Source of the DNA: Heloderma charlesbogerti
Lineage: Eukaryota > Chordata > Lepidosauria > Squamata > Helodermatidae
NCBI GenBank assembly: GCA_026122225.1
Contig: JANEZZ010002664.1
Location: 248,001-312,000, forward strand
Direction: 5' to 3'
DNA: 64,000 nucleotides
Part shown: positions 12,037 to 22,350 of the stretch, piece by piece
How the letters are laid out: the number at the start of each line of letters is the position of its first letter
Numbering within the stretch: the stretch's first letter is position 1
Notes under the pieces: generated by a model
Told to the model about the DNA's origin: nothing
Seen by the model: the letters and a program-made list of their open reading frames with translations, nothing else
Databases searched by the model: none
Program-made: the position numbers and the translations under genes

Positions 12037-12250
12037 TAGGGATGGCGGAGAATTCCACCATGGATAGAAGACTTACCCCGACTCCACACGGAATCCTCTT
12101 CAGACGGATCTTCTGGCTCTGGATTGCCAGCGATACGGCCACCATGCCGTATCGCTGGCTGAAGGGGACTTGACTGACTGCAGACGCAAATGGCGTCTGG
12201 GACACCATTTGTGGCCGTAAAGGCCTTAGTTTAAGGTAAATACATCCCTA
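12037..12250 (+). mobile_element. Short hAT-like MITE with perfect 8-bp TSD
   Basis: Termini TAGGGATGG and ACATCCCTA with the perfect duplication CAATTACC at 12029-12036 and 12251-12258; 214 bp. It contains AGCGATACGG.CCGTATCGCT and AAATGGCGT.ACACCATTTG inverted pairs, a reduced version of the palindromic family. Confidence 0.9.
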
Positions 12251-12357
12251 CAATTACCTTCTCATGGTCAAACACATACACATTCTCTCAATCCCATCAG
12301 GCACCTCGCCTGATCCACGCTACTTAACCAGGCCTAGTCAGGCCTACCTTCACAAGG

Positions 12358-12594
12358 CTTTGTTCTGGAATCCAGGAACTTTTCCCAGATTTTTTTCCAC
12401 CTTAAAGTGACATTTAGGCAAATTGCAGCTGTAAGGGGAAAATTTAAGGGATGTCGCTTTAAGGGAAGAGAAAAACACTGAACATCGGCATCGAGTCAGG
12501 ATAGCTTGCGGGTAAGTGAACTGAAGCCCAGCGTGCTGAGCTGTTAAAAGCTCCACAAACTTTATCCCCGGATGGATTTTTCCGACACCCCTAC
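12358..12594 (+). mobile_element. hAT-like element, GCAAATT-rich family, left-truncated
   Basis: It ends TTTTTCCGACACCCCTA and contains TCCAGGAACTTTTCCC and GGCAAATTGCAGC, as in the complete copy at 40343. The left terminus is missing. Confidence 0.5.
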
Positions 12595-13427
12595 ACTGAA
12601 GGAGGATTAACATCCCATTTTAAAGAGATTGGAAAGTCACTCACCTGGCTGGGTTGTCTCATGATGTCTGGGCTTGGTGTCACCACTGTTGTCGCCTGCC
12701 CAAGACCCTGCTCCTGACGTTACTGTCCCCAGCACACAGCACTGCAGTGCCACCATTTTAGATTTCGACACAACGCCTGCAATGTAGCATCACTCTGGGG
12801 CAAATTCAAAATGGCGGCTAGTCAGAGGAGTGTAGTCAGGGAAGCCTGCCAGCAGTGTAGGAGAGAGCCCATCAGAAGCCACTATGCCAAGGACCTGATG
12901 GCCTTGTAGGCCCCTTCCAACCCTACTATTCTAGGACTATTCTATGACCCCCCATCAAGACTAGAGCCTCCCCTGGTTATACCCTCCTAAGGTAAGAAAA
13001 AGGAGTCTGGACCGCCAACCCAGTGAGACACTCTTTGGCTGAATATAACATAGTTATACCGTTATCATACCGTTATCATAACCATTGGTACACATGACTC
13101 CAAGGGGCACCAATAGTTACGATAACGGCATAAGTGCTATGTGTCGATTCCGCCTTTATCTACATTCCAGACACAAAGGTGACATCACCCATGTGATTGG
13201 TTATAATTCTTTATTACTAGGGAATGGACCCAGCTCTGCACAGGTTGCAGCCTTTCGTGCATACAGCGAAGGCTGCAAGAAAACTCACACCAGTGTCAGG
13301 GTTGGACATGTTGTGTCCCCTCCATCTGAGTGAAGGCATGCCCACTGGCACCCCTAGGCACAGTTCCTGTTATGGTGCTCTCCTGCAGCCTCTTAAGGGA
13401 TGAGTCTCTTCACTCCATTGTCCTGCC
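12595..13427. other. No gene seen; unique sequence plus a CR1 tail
   Basis: 12883-12950 is a short CR1 3' terminus (GATGGCCTTGTAGGCCCC, then ATTCTAGGACTATTCTATG). The rest is unremarkable and without exon-like borders. An 82-aa ORF at 13085-13333 shows no recognisable motif. Confidence 0.5.
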
Positions 13428-13975
13428 TAGGGATGTTGGAGAAATCTGGAACAAATGAGTTTGGATTTCTATGAATCTGGCCCACATATTCCGCAGTGGA
13501 CTGTCTTTTCCTGCGTCACATGGATTCCGCAGTCTTGCAGACTGGCTTTTTACTTTCTGGAATTTTACACAAATTTGCATGTAGAAAAATATGTAAACCT
13601 AAAAAAAAAAAGCCACTGTCAGAGAATGCACGTTTCCCCATAGGCGAAAAGCATGAAAATGCGTATTTGTCCCATAGGCTAAAGCGTGAATATGCACATT
13701 TCCCCCATAGGCTAAAGCATGAAAATGTGCATTGCTCCCATAGGTTAAAGCATGAAAATGTACATTGCTCCCATAGGTTAAAAGCATGAAAATGCACACT
13801 TGGGGGGGATTCGCATATTTTGGGGAGATTCGTGCATTTGCACCAGTGTGAATTTGCACAAATCTGGGAAACTGGGAAAACCAGAGTCGGTCAATGAGCA
13901 GATGATGGAATGGGAGGCACCTGGCAATCCATGAAATGCAGATGGAATGGATTTTACAAAATCCGTACATCCCTT
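13428..13975 (+). mobile_element. hAT-like element, GCACATTT family, with internal tandem repeats
   Basis: It runs from TAGGGATGTTGGAGAAATC to TCCGTACATCCCTT, with flanks GTCCTGCC/CTCCTGCC (7 of 8). The centre (13637-13800) has five tandem copies of a roughly 34-bp unit CCCATAGGCTAAAGCATGAA. ORFs reading FHAFNLW repeats come from this tandem block and are not genes. Confidence 0.88.
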
Positions 13976-13983
13976 CTCCTGCC

Positions 13984-14394
13984 TAACAGCGGGGGGGGGA
14001 GGTGCATAACTCCCCCCCCCCTTGGCCTGCTGTTTTCCCCTTGCTTCCAGCTGTATGGTCTGCAAAGCTATATGCTGGTTACTGACGTCTGCCTCTAGTG
14101 GCTGAAAAAATTACTGCAGGTTTCAATGGACACCTTAAGATTAATTAAAATTACTGAATGTATTTTAAAATAAAATAGCCCCACGGTGCACAGTCCTAGG
14201 GCCCCCATCATATACATGTCAAGTTTCAGGTGTCTAGGTTTCATGGTCTTGATGATACAGAGGTGATGGATGGATAGACAGATACACACCCTCTTTCAAA
14301 ATAATATAATAAAGGCTTCAACCACATGGACACATTAAAATTAATTAAAATTAATGAATGCATTTTAATATATTGATGTATCCATCCATCTATC

Positions 14395-14443
<49 letters not shown>

Positions 14444-15107
14444 AATCTGGACACATGGGAATCCAGGCTTATGGCTTATATTTCTATAGAAGGATCAGCC
14501 TATTTTCCAGAGCTTCCTTAAATTCCTCAAACAGCAGGTTAGCATATAGGCCATGCAGTCCGGTGTGAGGCCAATCCTGAGATAATCAGAAGAATGAAAC
14601 TGAACCCCATTTTCCAGCTGAGTGTATACATTCCAGAACCAAGCAGGGAGATATTCAGATGTGGTCATCTGCATTTCAAATAAAACGAAACATAGAATGA
14701 GCTAACTTATATGTACTCTCAGGAACCTTAAACCCATATCAAGATCCAAAGAATAACTCAGTAACACAACTTGCAGGTGGAAGCCCACCTCGGGAACCAT
14801 AGTGTGGCTTTAGTCATCCTATCGTAACTTTTTGCCAGCCACTCACAGATGAAGGAAGATCTCAAAGAACAAAGTTATTTGTATGGGTACTGGACAGAAA
14901 AGGAAATGAGATGAAATGAGATGACCTCCAGTTTCCCTTTGTAAGTCAATGGGGAGATATATGAAGCATCAGATTTTCTAAAGCAAAGTTCCGCTTTGAA
15001 CCAGATGCATATGGGTCATGCTTTAATCAGTCCAAGCCAAATCGGCCCAATTCCCCAACCACCAAAGTGGGGTGTGAAACAGGTTTTGGTGCACACCAGG
15101 GATGCAT
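13984..15107. other. No gene seen; unique AT-rich sequence with ATCT microsatellite
   Basis: A (ATCT)n tract lies at about 14386-14442. Two short stretches (14135-14175 and 14330-14370) share TTAATTAAAATTA.TGAATG, a small local duplication. Otherwise unique-looking. Confidence 0.5.
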
Positions 15108-15590
15108 TGGGATGTCGGAGGAACCTAGTTGGGGGATAGAACTTGGCAAGTTTTCACCAGCTCAGCCTCCCAGATCCCAGCTGTAGGTCCCTGGACTTGC
15201 CTGACTTGACGTGTGCCACTTTGGGCAAGCTCGCAGTTTTCTGCTTTTTTTATTTGCACAAATCATGCAATCCTTACGGAATAATTCCATATAAATCTTT
15301 ATGGAAATCGCGATTTGCACAACATTGTGGCTGTAAATAGAAGAATTTGCATGAAATTGTAGGCATAAATTGTCATTTACACTTTCAATTTTGTGCAAAT
15401 TACACTATTTATGCCAGGCATTTTGCGCAAATTACTATTTCTGTAAATATACCTATGATTTTGTGCAAATCACAGCTCGCGGATTGAAAAAAGGGTGGGA
15501 AAGTTCCTGAGTTTCAGGAACTGACCTGCTGCTCAGCTTGCAAATGCGCACTGAGTCCGGGGTGCCACAGGGATCCGTCATGCCAAAAGC
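15108..15590 (+). mobile_element. hAT-like element, GCAAATT-rich family
   Basis: It starts with GGGATGTCGGAGGAACCTAG, matching the partial copy at 28627, and contains several GTGCAAAT/ATTTGCAC blocks. The right end is diverged and approximate. Confidence 0.5.
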
Positions 15591-15631
15591 AAACAGGATT
15601 TCCCTGTGATGCCCATCACAGGGAAGTACAG

Positions 15632-16118
15632 GAGGGATGTACAGACTTTGTTAAATCCGTTCTGTCTGTGTTTCACAGACTGTCAGGCATCATTCTTTCG
15701 ATTATCTGCTCATTGATGGAATTGGAATTTTTTAACCAGAAATTTAGTCTAATTGAGCTAATTTGCATTAGTGCTAATTTACATCACTGCATTGCTGCAA
15801 GTGCACATAAATGATAATGCACACTTAATAATAATGGTGCAGGTGCACAAATGTGCTAATGTGCATTAGTTGCTGCAAATTAGAGCGAATGCAAATTAGC
15901 ACAAATACCCATCCCCCAAAGTGAAAGAAACAATGTGTAAATCTGCAGAATTCTGGGGGGGAAATCCATAAGTCCATGGAATTCCAGAAAGTTAAAAAAA
16001 GAATATTCTGCAGAATCCGTGTGACTTGGGGAAAGCTGGTCTGTTGCAGAATCTGCAGGTCAGATTCCCAGAAATGCAAACTCATTTGATTCCATTGCGG
16101 ACTTCTCCGACATTCCTA
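15632..16118 (-). mobile_element. hAT-like element, GCACATTT family, inverted
   Basis: It reads GAGGGATGTACAGAC at the left and TGCGGACTTCTCCGACATTCCTA at the right, the reverse of the copy at 13428. It is diverged and lacks a convincing TSD. It includes a GCTAATTTGCATTAGTGC repeat block. Confidence 0.65.
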
Positions 16119-17640
16119 GTGCACACTGTTATTTAATATATGGACACAGCCAAGGATCAGGTGTAGCTTACACACACATGCATACCCCTAGAGTTAAAAT
16201 AAACCATTTTCAAAAAACGTTCAGACGACTTGTGCGAAGCACATAGATTTCTTGGCGCATGAAGGAAAATGCCCATGCAAAATGCACAGCTGCGCAGCCC
16301 TGCATTCCCCGCTGGGCATCGAGTTGTGTATTTAATTGGCGATGCAGTGTATGCATGTGCTGAGGGTAGCGACTTCCCACCGAGAGCCAGGGAGGAAGCG
16401 ATTCTCTCACTTGCTTACAATTCAGTGTTCTCTTTTGAAAAAAATCTGTTTCCGAACAGCTCCGCTGGCAAATAATAATAATAATAATAAATTAAATACA
16501 ACGTACAGAGCCTAATGAGGAGATCAGCCATCTGTTGTCTCTCCTTCTTCCCAGCTCTCTGACGTCCAGCAGGCAAGAACATCGCCAGCATGAATAACAC
16601 GGCATGGCAAATATTTGCCTTTTCCAGCATGTTCTTCCATCCAGCCGAGGGAGACTGCCTGGTGGTGGTTGTTTTTAAATCTCACAAAGCTCTCCGTGTG
16701 GAAGACAGCAGGTCTGTCTCGACGGGACTCCATCTGGGTCCGGATGAATCATGATGTTAAGGAAGCTATAGCGTAGGATTCTGGCCAATCGGAGCTTCCT
16801 TTTGTGAGAAGGATGCCCCTTTCTGCCTGGTGTGCTGCAATGCTATTAAAAGCGGAGCAGGCCTGCTGGGCGCACGAGGCAATTGTCGCAGGCAATTCAA
16901 GTCCTTCAAGGGCAGGAGCGGGCCTCTTTCCACCCCTCTGGCCTTCCCCTTACAGGCCGCACCCCTGCCACTGGACTTCGGCAGCATGCTGGTGGCAAAA
17001 CGATCAGCAGTTTGCCAGCGAATGTTGGCAAAGAGGTATTCCTTCATTAAGCAGTAGATTCCCAGACAGCAACACCTCCCTCACCCTCATGGCTCCTTTT
17101 CCAGCTAACTCCAGCTTACGACTCCCGGGTGCCTCCTTTTGCCTTTGTTCAACCCACAAAATTCCTTTTGTCTGTGTCTCTCTGCTGCCTGTCTTCAGCC
17201 AGACGGGTGCCACTTTCTCCAAATCCGGGTGGGTGTCTCATTCCCAAACCTGTGGAAAGCTCTCCCCAGCTATCAGGAGACCATCTCTGAATCGTTCGCT
17301 CCCACCGATGAGCATCAACCCACCCTTCTGGACTATTGGCCGGCCATCAGCCTAACAAAAGGGCTTCTGAGCCTGCAGTGTTAACGATGTGTATTTTGTA
17401 GCCTTTACTTGGAACTGCCCATTATGGGGGGTGCGGGGGAATTCAGTCCATTTCATGACACGAAACCACTTCGCATAATGGTGCCTTTTGTTCAGTAACT
17501 GGGCAAAATTTCAATTTTTTGTGTGACACGGAGACCGCATCTCTCCACTTCACGCAACGTTGTAGCATCACACCAGGAAATGGAATCTAGAGTGGGAATA
17601 TGCAGATGAAGGGGTGTGGCCAGGGATGGCCCTCCCATCA
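16119..17640. other. Unique block, candidate conserved non-coding DNA
   Basis: About 1.5 kb with balanced composition and no transposon signature except an (AAT)n run at 16472-16490. ORFs of 60-180 aa occur on both strands but overlap each other and lack codon structure or recognisable domains. It may be regulatory, because it is the longest repeat-free block in the left half; that is inference. Confidence 0.4.
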
Positions 17641-17641
17641 A

Positions 17642-17860
17642 GCCTTTTGAACCTTTTTCAGTGCAAGGGCCAGGTTCCATTTCGGAGAACTCTGGGGGGC
17701 CGTGTCCCAGTGGTGGCCAGGGTCAAAGCCAAAAGGGGCAGGGGCCAAAATTCCAGCGTATTGTAGCTAAAAGCTCTTCCTGCCAGTAAGAAACCCATAG
17801 GAGAGGCATTTCAACCTTTTAGAATGGGGACCAAACTGCACAAACGCTGGGAAACCCTAA
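17642..17860. repeat. Old dispersed repeat (GGCCAGGGTCAAAGCC type)
   Basis: It shares the order TTCCATTTCGGAGAA, CAGTGGTGG, AGCTCTTCCTGCCAG with 21135-21302. Class not determined. Confidence 0.55.
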
Positions 17861-17879
17861 AGCAATCAGTGAATGGGGG

Positions 17880-18685
17880 AAAGGGGTGGGCCCAGGGCCC
17901 AAGCCCATTTGCATCCCTGCCCTTGGCCATGATAGGCTACATAAATATTTACGTAGCCTATCATGGCAAAGAGCAGGGACGCAAATAGCGTAGCAGACGC
18001 CATTTGTGTCCCTGCCCTTGGCCGTGATAGGCTACGTAAATATTTTGCCTCCCCCATTTGCCTCCCCCCCCCCAGCGGATGCTCCGGACTGGACGGGTGA
18101 GTTGGGTTCGTACTAGGGGTGGACGAAAGTCACTTACCTGTCCTCGAAGCTTTTCACGGTGGGGGGGAGGCGCTTCGCTGTTCCCCCCACGAAGTTCAGT
18201 CCGGGAGGGAGGCTTCCCGCCTCACCCGGCTGAAATTCAGGCCGGGGGGGAGGCGCCTCGCCTCACCGGGCCGCGAACTAAAAAGTTTTTTTTTTTTTAA
18301 AAGCCCCCGTGATAGGCTACGTGACGATTTACGTAGCCTATCACGGCTGACTTTGCAGATCTAGCCGTGATAGGCTACGTTAATCGTCACGTAGCCTACA
18401 ACGGGGGCGTTTTTTTTTTTCTTTTATTGCAATGGCGGCGGCGGCAGCTGGTCGAAAGACCGGCTGCCGCTCCCGCCCCGGACGAACACCCGCCAAACCG
18501 CCGGCCAGACCCGCTGCCAGGAGGGACATTCAGCAAAGGTAAGTCCCGTCCCAGGGGGGGTGCGGGGGCGGGGGGGTGAGGAGAATTTCTCCCCGAAACT
18601 TGTTCGGGGGGCCGAACATGTTGGCACTCGGCCCCCCGAAGTTTCGGGGAGAAATTCTCCGCCATCCCTAGTTCATACACCCCTA
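17880..18685 (+). mobile_element. Palindrome-bearing hAT-like element interrupted by another copy
   Basis: It holds GATAGGCTACATAAATATT hairpin sequence at 17930-17962 and a single arm at 18026. Its right end GTTCATACACCCCTA (to 18685) resumes after the nested insertion at 18114-18670. The left boundary is unclear. Confidence 0.5.
18114..18670 (+). mobile_element. Palindrome-bearing hAT-like element, nested
   Basis: Termini TAGGGGTGGACGAAAGTCAC and CCGCCATCCCTA, flanked by GTTCGTAC/GTTCATAC (7 of 8). It has two GATAGGCTACGT hairpins (18308-18346, 18368-18401), a GC-rich CAGCTGGTC/GACCGGCTG hairpin near 18448-18475, and a GGCCGAA/TTCGG hairpin near the right end. Donor-like ACTTACCT (minus strand) is near 18133 and AGGTAAGT near 18537. 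Confidence 0.85.
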
Positions 18686-18738
18686 CATGAAGGTAGGCGA
18701 AAACCTGCCTCTTTCCACAGGGCGATGTGCCTCCTTCC

Positions 18739-19212
18739 TAGGGATGCTGGAGAAATGTGCTGTGAACTCAAGTGATGCCGGATTCCAAAGAATCCAACCA
18801 CCGGAGTCCACAGTGGACCAGCCACACTCAGCTCCAGGTCTGGAGGAGTTCCCGCAGAGCGGCTCTCCAGCTCCCTATAAAACACGATACTCTAATGGCG
18901 ACTGCTGTTAGCTTACCACAGGGAAGCTACAGCCGTAAATGGTGTATTTCACGCCATTTGCGGCCGTAAAGCTCTGGCTTTGACCTAAATACAGCCATAA
19001 ACAGCTGCAATTTAGGTATAAGTGAGTGCTTTATGGCCACAAATGGCAGCTGCCCTTAGCGGATTGCATTTTATAGGAAGCTGAAGAGCTGCTCCGATAA
19101 CTTTGGTGGACACGGCAGGGATCTGGAGTACTCCGCAGGGCCCCAAGTGGCCCGAATTGCCCTGCAATGGACCCCCACCCCGACCGGACAGTGGGGGGTT
19201 TGTACATCCCTT
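18739..19212 (+). mobile_element. hAT-like element with perfect 8-bp TSD
   Basis: It runs TAGGGATGCTGGAGAAA to TTTGTACATCCCTT with the perfect duplication CTCCTTCC at 18731-18738 and 19213-19220. Inside is a GCCGTAAATGG.CCATTTGCGGCC palindrome and a second TATGGCCACAAATGGC arm. 474 bp, no ORF of note. Confidence 0.9.
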
Positions 19213-19229
19213 CTCCTTCCTACCCACTG

Positions 19230-19480
19230 AGAGCCAGTGTGGTGTAGTGGCTAGAGTGTTGCACTGGGAGTTGGGAGATCCGGGTTCTAGTCCTCACTCG
19301 GCCATGGAAGCTCACTGGGTGACTTCGGGCCAGTCACAGCCTCTCAGCCCAACCTACCTCACAGGGTGGTTGTTCTGAGGATAAAATGGAGAGGAGGAGG
19401 ATTGTGTATGCTGCCTTGGGTTCCTTAGGAGGAAAAACGGCGGGATATAAATGTAATAAAATAAATAAATAAATAAATAC
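19230..19480 (+). mobile_element. tRNA-derived SINE, full length
   Basis: Head GAGCCAGTGTGGTGTAGTGG, B-box-like GGGTTCTAGTCC, body GGGCCAGTCACAGCC, tail (AAAT)n at 19455-19480, followed by an (AG)n run. Confidence 0.95.
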
Positions 19481-20230
19481 AGAGAGAGAGAGAGAGAGTT
19501 GTGGTCATTTCATTGCTTATTCACAACTGGATTCATCCCAGTGCTAGCAACAGGACCTGCATTTTATTTAAATAAAATAAATCATGCATAAATACATGTA
19601 TTTACTTATTCACCAAAAAAAGGCTCCCAGAGCAGCTTACAAAGAGTGATAATGAAGCAGCACTCGGCCTCAGGATTACAGTCTAAAAAGCACCACATCA
19701 AAGGAGAACGGATTGGGAGGAGGGCAGGCGGGGAGAAGCAAAACTCATTTCAGCTCCAGTTGCTAACTGCTGGCTAACAACAAAAGACAGCAGCTTTAAA
19801 ACCGAACGGAAGAATCAGACAGTCTTTCTCTGTCTCCGTCTCTCTCTTAAAAGTAGATGACTTCGCAGGGCTGCGAGGTGGCATCTGTGCAAAAGCACCA
19901 TTTGATCGTGTCAAGGCTCCGCATGTTCATTCCACCCCCTCCCGCCTCCCGCCATGGGATCGATGCACAAGCCCCCGCCGAGGAGGAGCGGGGCCGTTAA
20001 TGAAGCCGCTGGGGATGAGTCGAGCAGCAGCCCAGTCCCTCGGCTTTGGAGAGATCAATGAGTGCCGCTATTTGAGGGACCCTTTTAAGTGGAGCTGGGA
20101 AGACCGGATGCAGATGGGGACGCGGTGGGTTGGGGCAGGTAACGGGAGCCTTTAGAGAGCAGATGCCTGGTGTGAACTGCCCAGAGAGCTTTGGCTGTTG
20201 GGTGGTACAGAAATGTAGTTATGACATGAA
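19481..20230. other. Unique block, candidate conserved non-coding DNA at 19850-20110
   Basis: After an AT-rich start, 19850-20110 is GC-rich, unique and free of transposon signatures (CCGCCATGGGATCGATG, GGGGCCGTTAATGAAGCC). No ORF over 60 aa and no splice borders fit an exon. Possible regulatory element; inference. Confidence 0.35.
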
Positions 20231-20830
20231 ATGAGGGATGGTGGAATGGTTGCAGCTCAGAGGATGCTTTGCATCCAGAAAGTCCCAGGTTCAATCCCCA
20301 GGTAGAGCAGGGAGAAACCCCTGTCTGAACCTCTGGAGAGATGCTGTCAGTCAGTGCAGACAGCACTGAACTAGATTAGGGATGTGCGGATTTTGTCAAA
20401 TCCATTCCGTCTGTGTTTCATGGATTGCCAGGTGCCTTTTGTTCTGTTGACTCACTGATGGAATCGGATTCTTTCCAATTTCCCAAATTTGCGCAAATCC
20501 CCCCCAAATGTGCAAATTTCCCCCAAATGTGCGTTTTCATGCTTTAGCCTATGAGGAAAATGTGCATTTTTGGCCAGTGTTTTTTAATGTACTGTTCTAT
20601 GACTAAATTTGCATAAAATTCCAGAAAGCTTTTTTTTTTAAAGGCCTGCAGTGCAGAATCCGTGAGACTCGGGGAAGGCTTCATAGAAGATTTCTATGAA
20701 TCCATGGGTTGGATTAATAGAAATCCAAACTCATTTGATTCCATTGCGGATTTCTCCGACATCCCTAAGCTAGATGGAGTGGACATTTGACTCGGTAGGA
20801 GGCAGCTTCCTAGGTTCCAAAGTTTCGAGA
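20231..20830 (+). mobile_element. tRNA-derived SINE (GCTCAG type), split by a hAT element
   Basis: The left part has GCAGCTCAGAGGATG and CAGGTTCAATCCCC (B-box-like). The right part (TAGATGGAGTGG, GGCAGCTTCCTAGGTTCC) resumes after 20767. The two halves join at CTAGAT when the insertion is removed, which restores the order seen in the copy at 20940. Confidence 0.85.
20377..20767 (-). mobile_element. hAT-like element, GCACATTT family, inserted in a SINE
   Basis: Termini TAGGGATGTGCGG and TCCGACATCCCTA; flanks AACTAGAT/AGCTAGAT (7 of 8). The orientation is inverted relative to 13428: AAATCCATTCCGTC is at the left and TTGCGGATTTCTCC at the right. 391 bp. Confidence 0.9.
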
Positions 20831-20939
20831 AGATGTGTTCAGGGTGTTGAATTCTGATTAGATTTTTAGAAAGATTTTTGGTACCTTGCTGGGCCGGGGA
20901 GGGACGTTTCTGGGAGGAATCTTGTGGACATGGGGGTGA

Positions 20940-21115
20940 AGCCAAGAGCTCAGTGGGAGAGCATATGTTTTGCATGCAGAAGGTCTCGGGTTTAATCCAT
21001 GGCATATCCAGCTAAAGGGACTGTGTAGCAGGTGATGGGGAAAGAGCTCGGCCCTGGGGGTATGCTGCAAAAAATGATACTGGACTAGATGGACCAATGG
21101 TATGAGAGGCTTTCA
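20940..21115 (+). mobile_element. tRNA-derived SINE (GCTCAG type)
   Basis: AGCTCAGTGGGAGAGCATATG followed by GCAGAAGGTCTCGGGTTTAATCC and ACTGGACTAGATGGACCAATGG. Diverged, tail lost. Confidence 0.8.
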
Positions 21116-21134
21116 GAATCAAGGTTTGCTTAAG

Positions 21135-21302
21135 GCAGGGGTGTTGAACCTCTTGCTGCCCGAGGTCTGAATTCCATTTTGGAGAAGCTTTCTGAGGCCG
21201 CATTCCAGTGGTGGGCAGGGCCAAAGGGAAAAGAGGCGAGGCCAAAACACAAACCATCAAAAATACCAGCATATTTCGGCTGAAAGCACTTCCTGCCAGG
21301 AA
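21135..21302. repeat. Old dispersed repeat (GGGCAGGGCCAAAGG type)
   Basis: Same block order as 17642-17860 and partly 56672-56821: GTTGAACCTC, ATTCCATTTTGGAGAAGC, AGCACTTCCTGCC. Confidence 0.55.
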
Positions 21303-21308
21303 GCAGGA

Positions 21309-21655
21309 GCATCAGAAGCTGCCTCATACTGACTCAGACCATTGGTCCATCTACCCCTTTCGCATTCAAAGCAGGTGCGCTCCCGCTGAACTATGTTTCT
21401 TCCCCTAAAACTGAAGTAAGATTCTAGTCCTCATGGTTGTGAATTAAGCGTGGATTGAAACAGGAACTTAGGAAGCTGCCTTCTACCGAGTCAGACCCTT
21501 GGTCCGTCTAGCCCAGTGTAGCTGACACTGACTGGCAGCGGCTCTGCAGGGTTTCAGGCAGGGGTTTTCCCAGCGCTAGTTGGATTTGCTGGGAATTGAT
21601 TCAGGGGCCTTCTGCATGCCAAGCAGGGGGCTCTACCACCGAGCTGCAGCCCCTC
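21309..21655 (-). mobile_element. Dimeric tRNA-derived SINE, antisense (empty site for hAT)
   Basis: Two GCTCAG-type SINE segments are joined by a linker (CTATGTTTCTTCCCCTAAAA, then GATTCTAGTCCTCATGG). The identical arrangement occurs at 62185-63425, where a hAT element sits in TCCATCTA. Here that site (21346-21353) is uninterrupted. Confidence 0.8.
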
Positions 21656-21842
21656 CCCTTCAGGTAAAGCATTTCAACGTGGAGGGAAAAATATTCAAAA
21701 GCCTGGAAAGTGCCAAACAATTGCCTTTCAGGGGGAAAGGGGTGTGGCCAATGTAAGGGGGCGTGGCCCCTGGGGAACCCCAAACAGCCAGCCTAGGGCC
21801 CCAGATTTGGCTTGTGGAGCTGAAGTTCAACACCCCTAGCTT
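21656..21842. repeat. Old dispersed repeat (GGGGCGTGGCCCC type)
   Basis: It contains GGGTGTGGCCAATG, GGGCGTGGCCCCTGG and TGTGGAGCTGAAGTTCAACACCCC. The end resembles 58320-58350 (GGTGCAACACCCC). Confidence 0.45.
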
Positions 21843-22342
21843 ACGGGCACCCAGGGAGTTAGTGGTAGGGGTAAAGTAACCCAGGCTTTCTAACACTACC
21901 TTGAAAAGTCAGGGCAGGAAATATCCTTGGCTCAGGAAGTCTCGGGGGGCATCTAATTCCTTTGTCCTTGGTTTCCGTCTTCTTTTACTTTCAGCCATTG
22001 AATTTTGATGTATATTTCAAAAGGCAACGATTTAACGAGTCTGTTGCTTCCTGCTTGCGCGTGCTCTCTCTCTCTCTCTCTCTCTCACCTTGCCAGCGCC
22101 CCTTCATCTGACAACTGTCCTGAAACATCTCAAAGCCACGGACTGTTTCCATGTTGTGTGTATCTTCCCAGAGAGATGGCATGGGACGTGTGGGGGAGGC
22201 AGGCGGATGGGCGCGGAAGGCTTTATTTTTTCCAGCCTTGTGCTGTGGATAACAAGCTTTCCCCTGCCGCTTTTGTCATCGTAACCAGCCTGGAGGGGGG
22301 TGGGGAAGAGGGGAGCAGGCAGATTCCTCAAGGACAGATCTA
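21843..22342. other. No gene seen; unique sequence with CT microsatellite
   Basis: A (CT)n tract lies at 22064-22086. A long open forward frame from 22005 continues into the GC-rich hAT element and is not a gene. Confidence 0.45.
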
Positions 22343-22350
22343 TCAACAGC

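Larger units (their letters stand above)
11480..12357 (-). mobile_element. Possible antisense LTR or LTR-like unit split by two insertions
   Basis: On the minus strand the segment near 11520-11550 reads GCTTTAATAAATTCCTGAC, a polyadenylation-signal context typical of LTRs. A SINE (11634-11878) and a small hAT element (12037-12250) interrupt it; the TSD of the latter rejoins GTTACAATTACC-TTCTCATGG. No internal retroviral coding sequence is present. LTR identity is inference only. Confidence 0.3.

Noticed and set aside
13516..13970. Minus-strand ORFs with FHAFNLW repeats
   Set aside because: Translation of the 34-bp tandem units in a hAT-like element.
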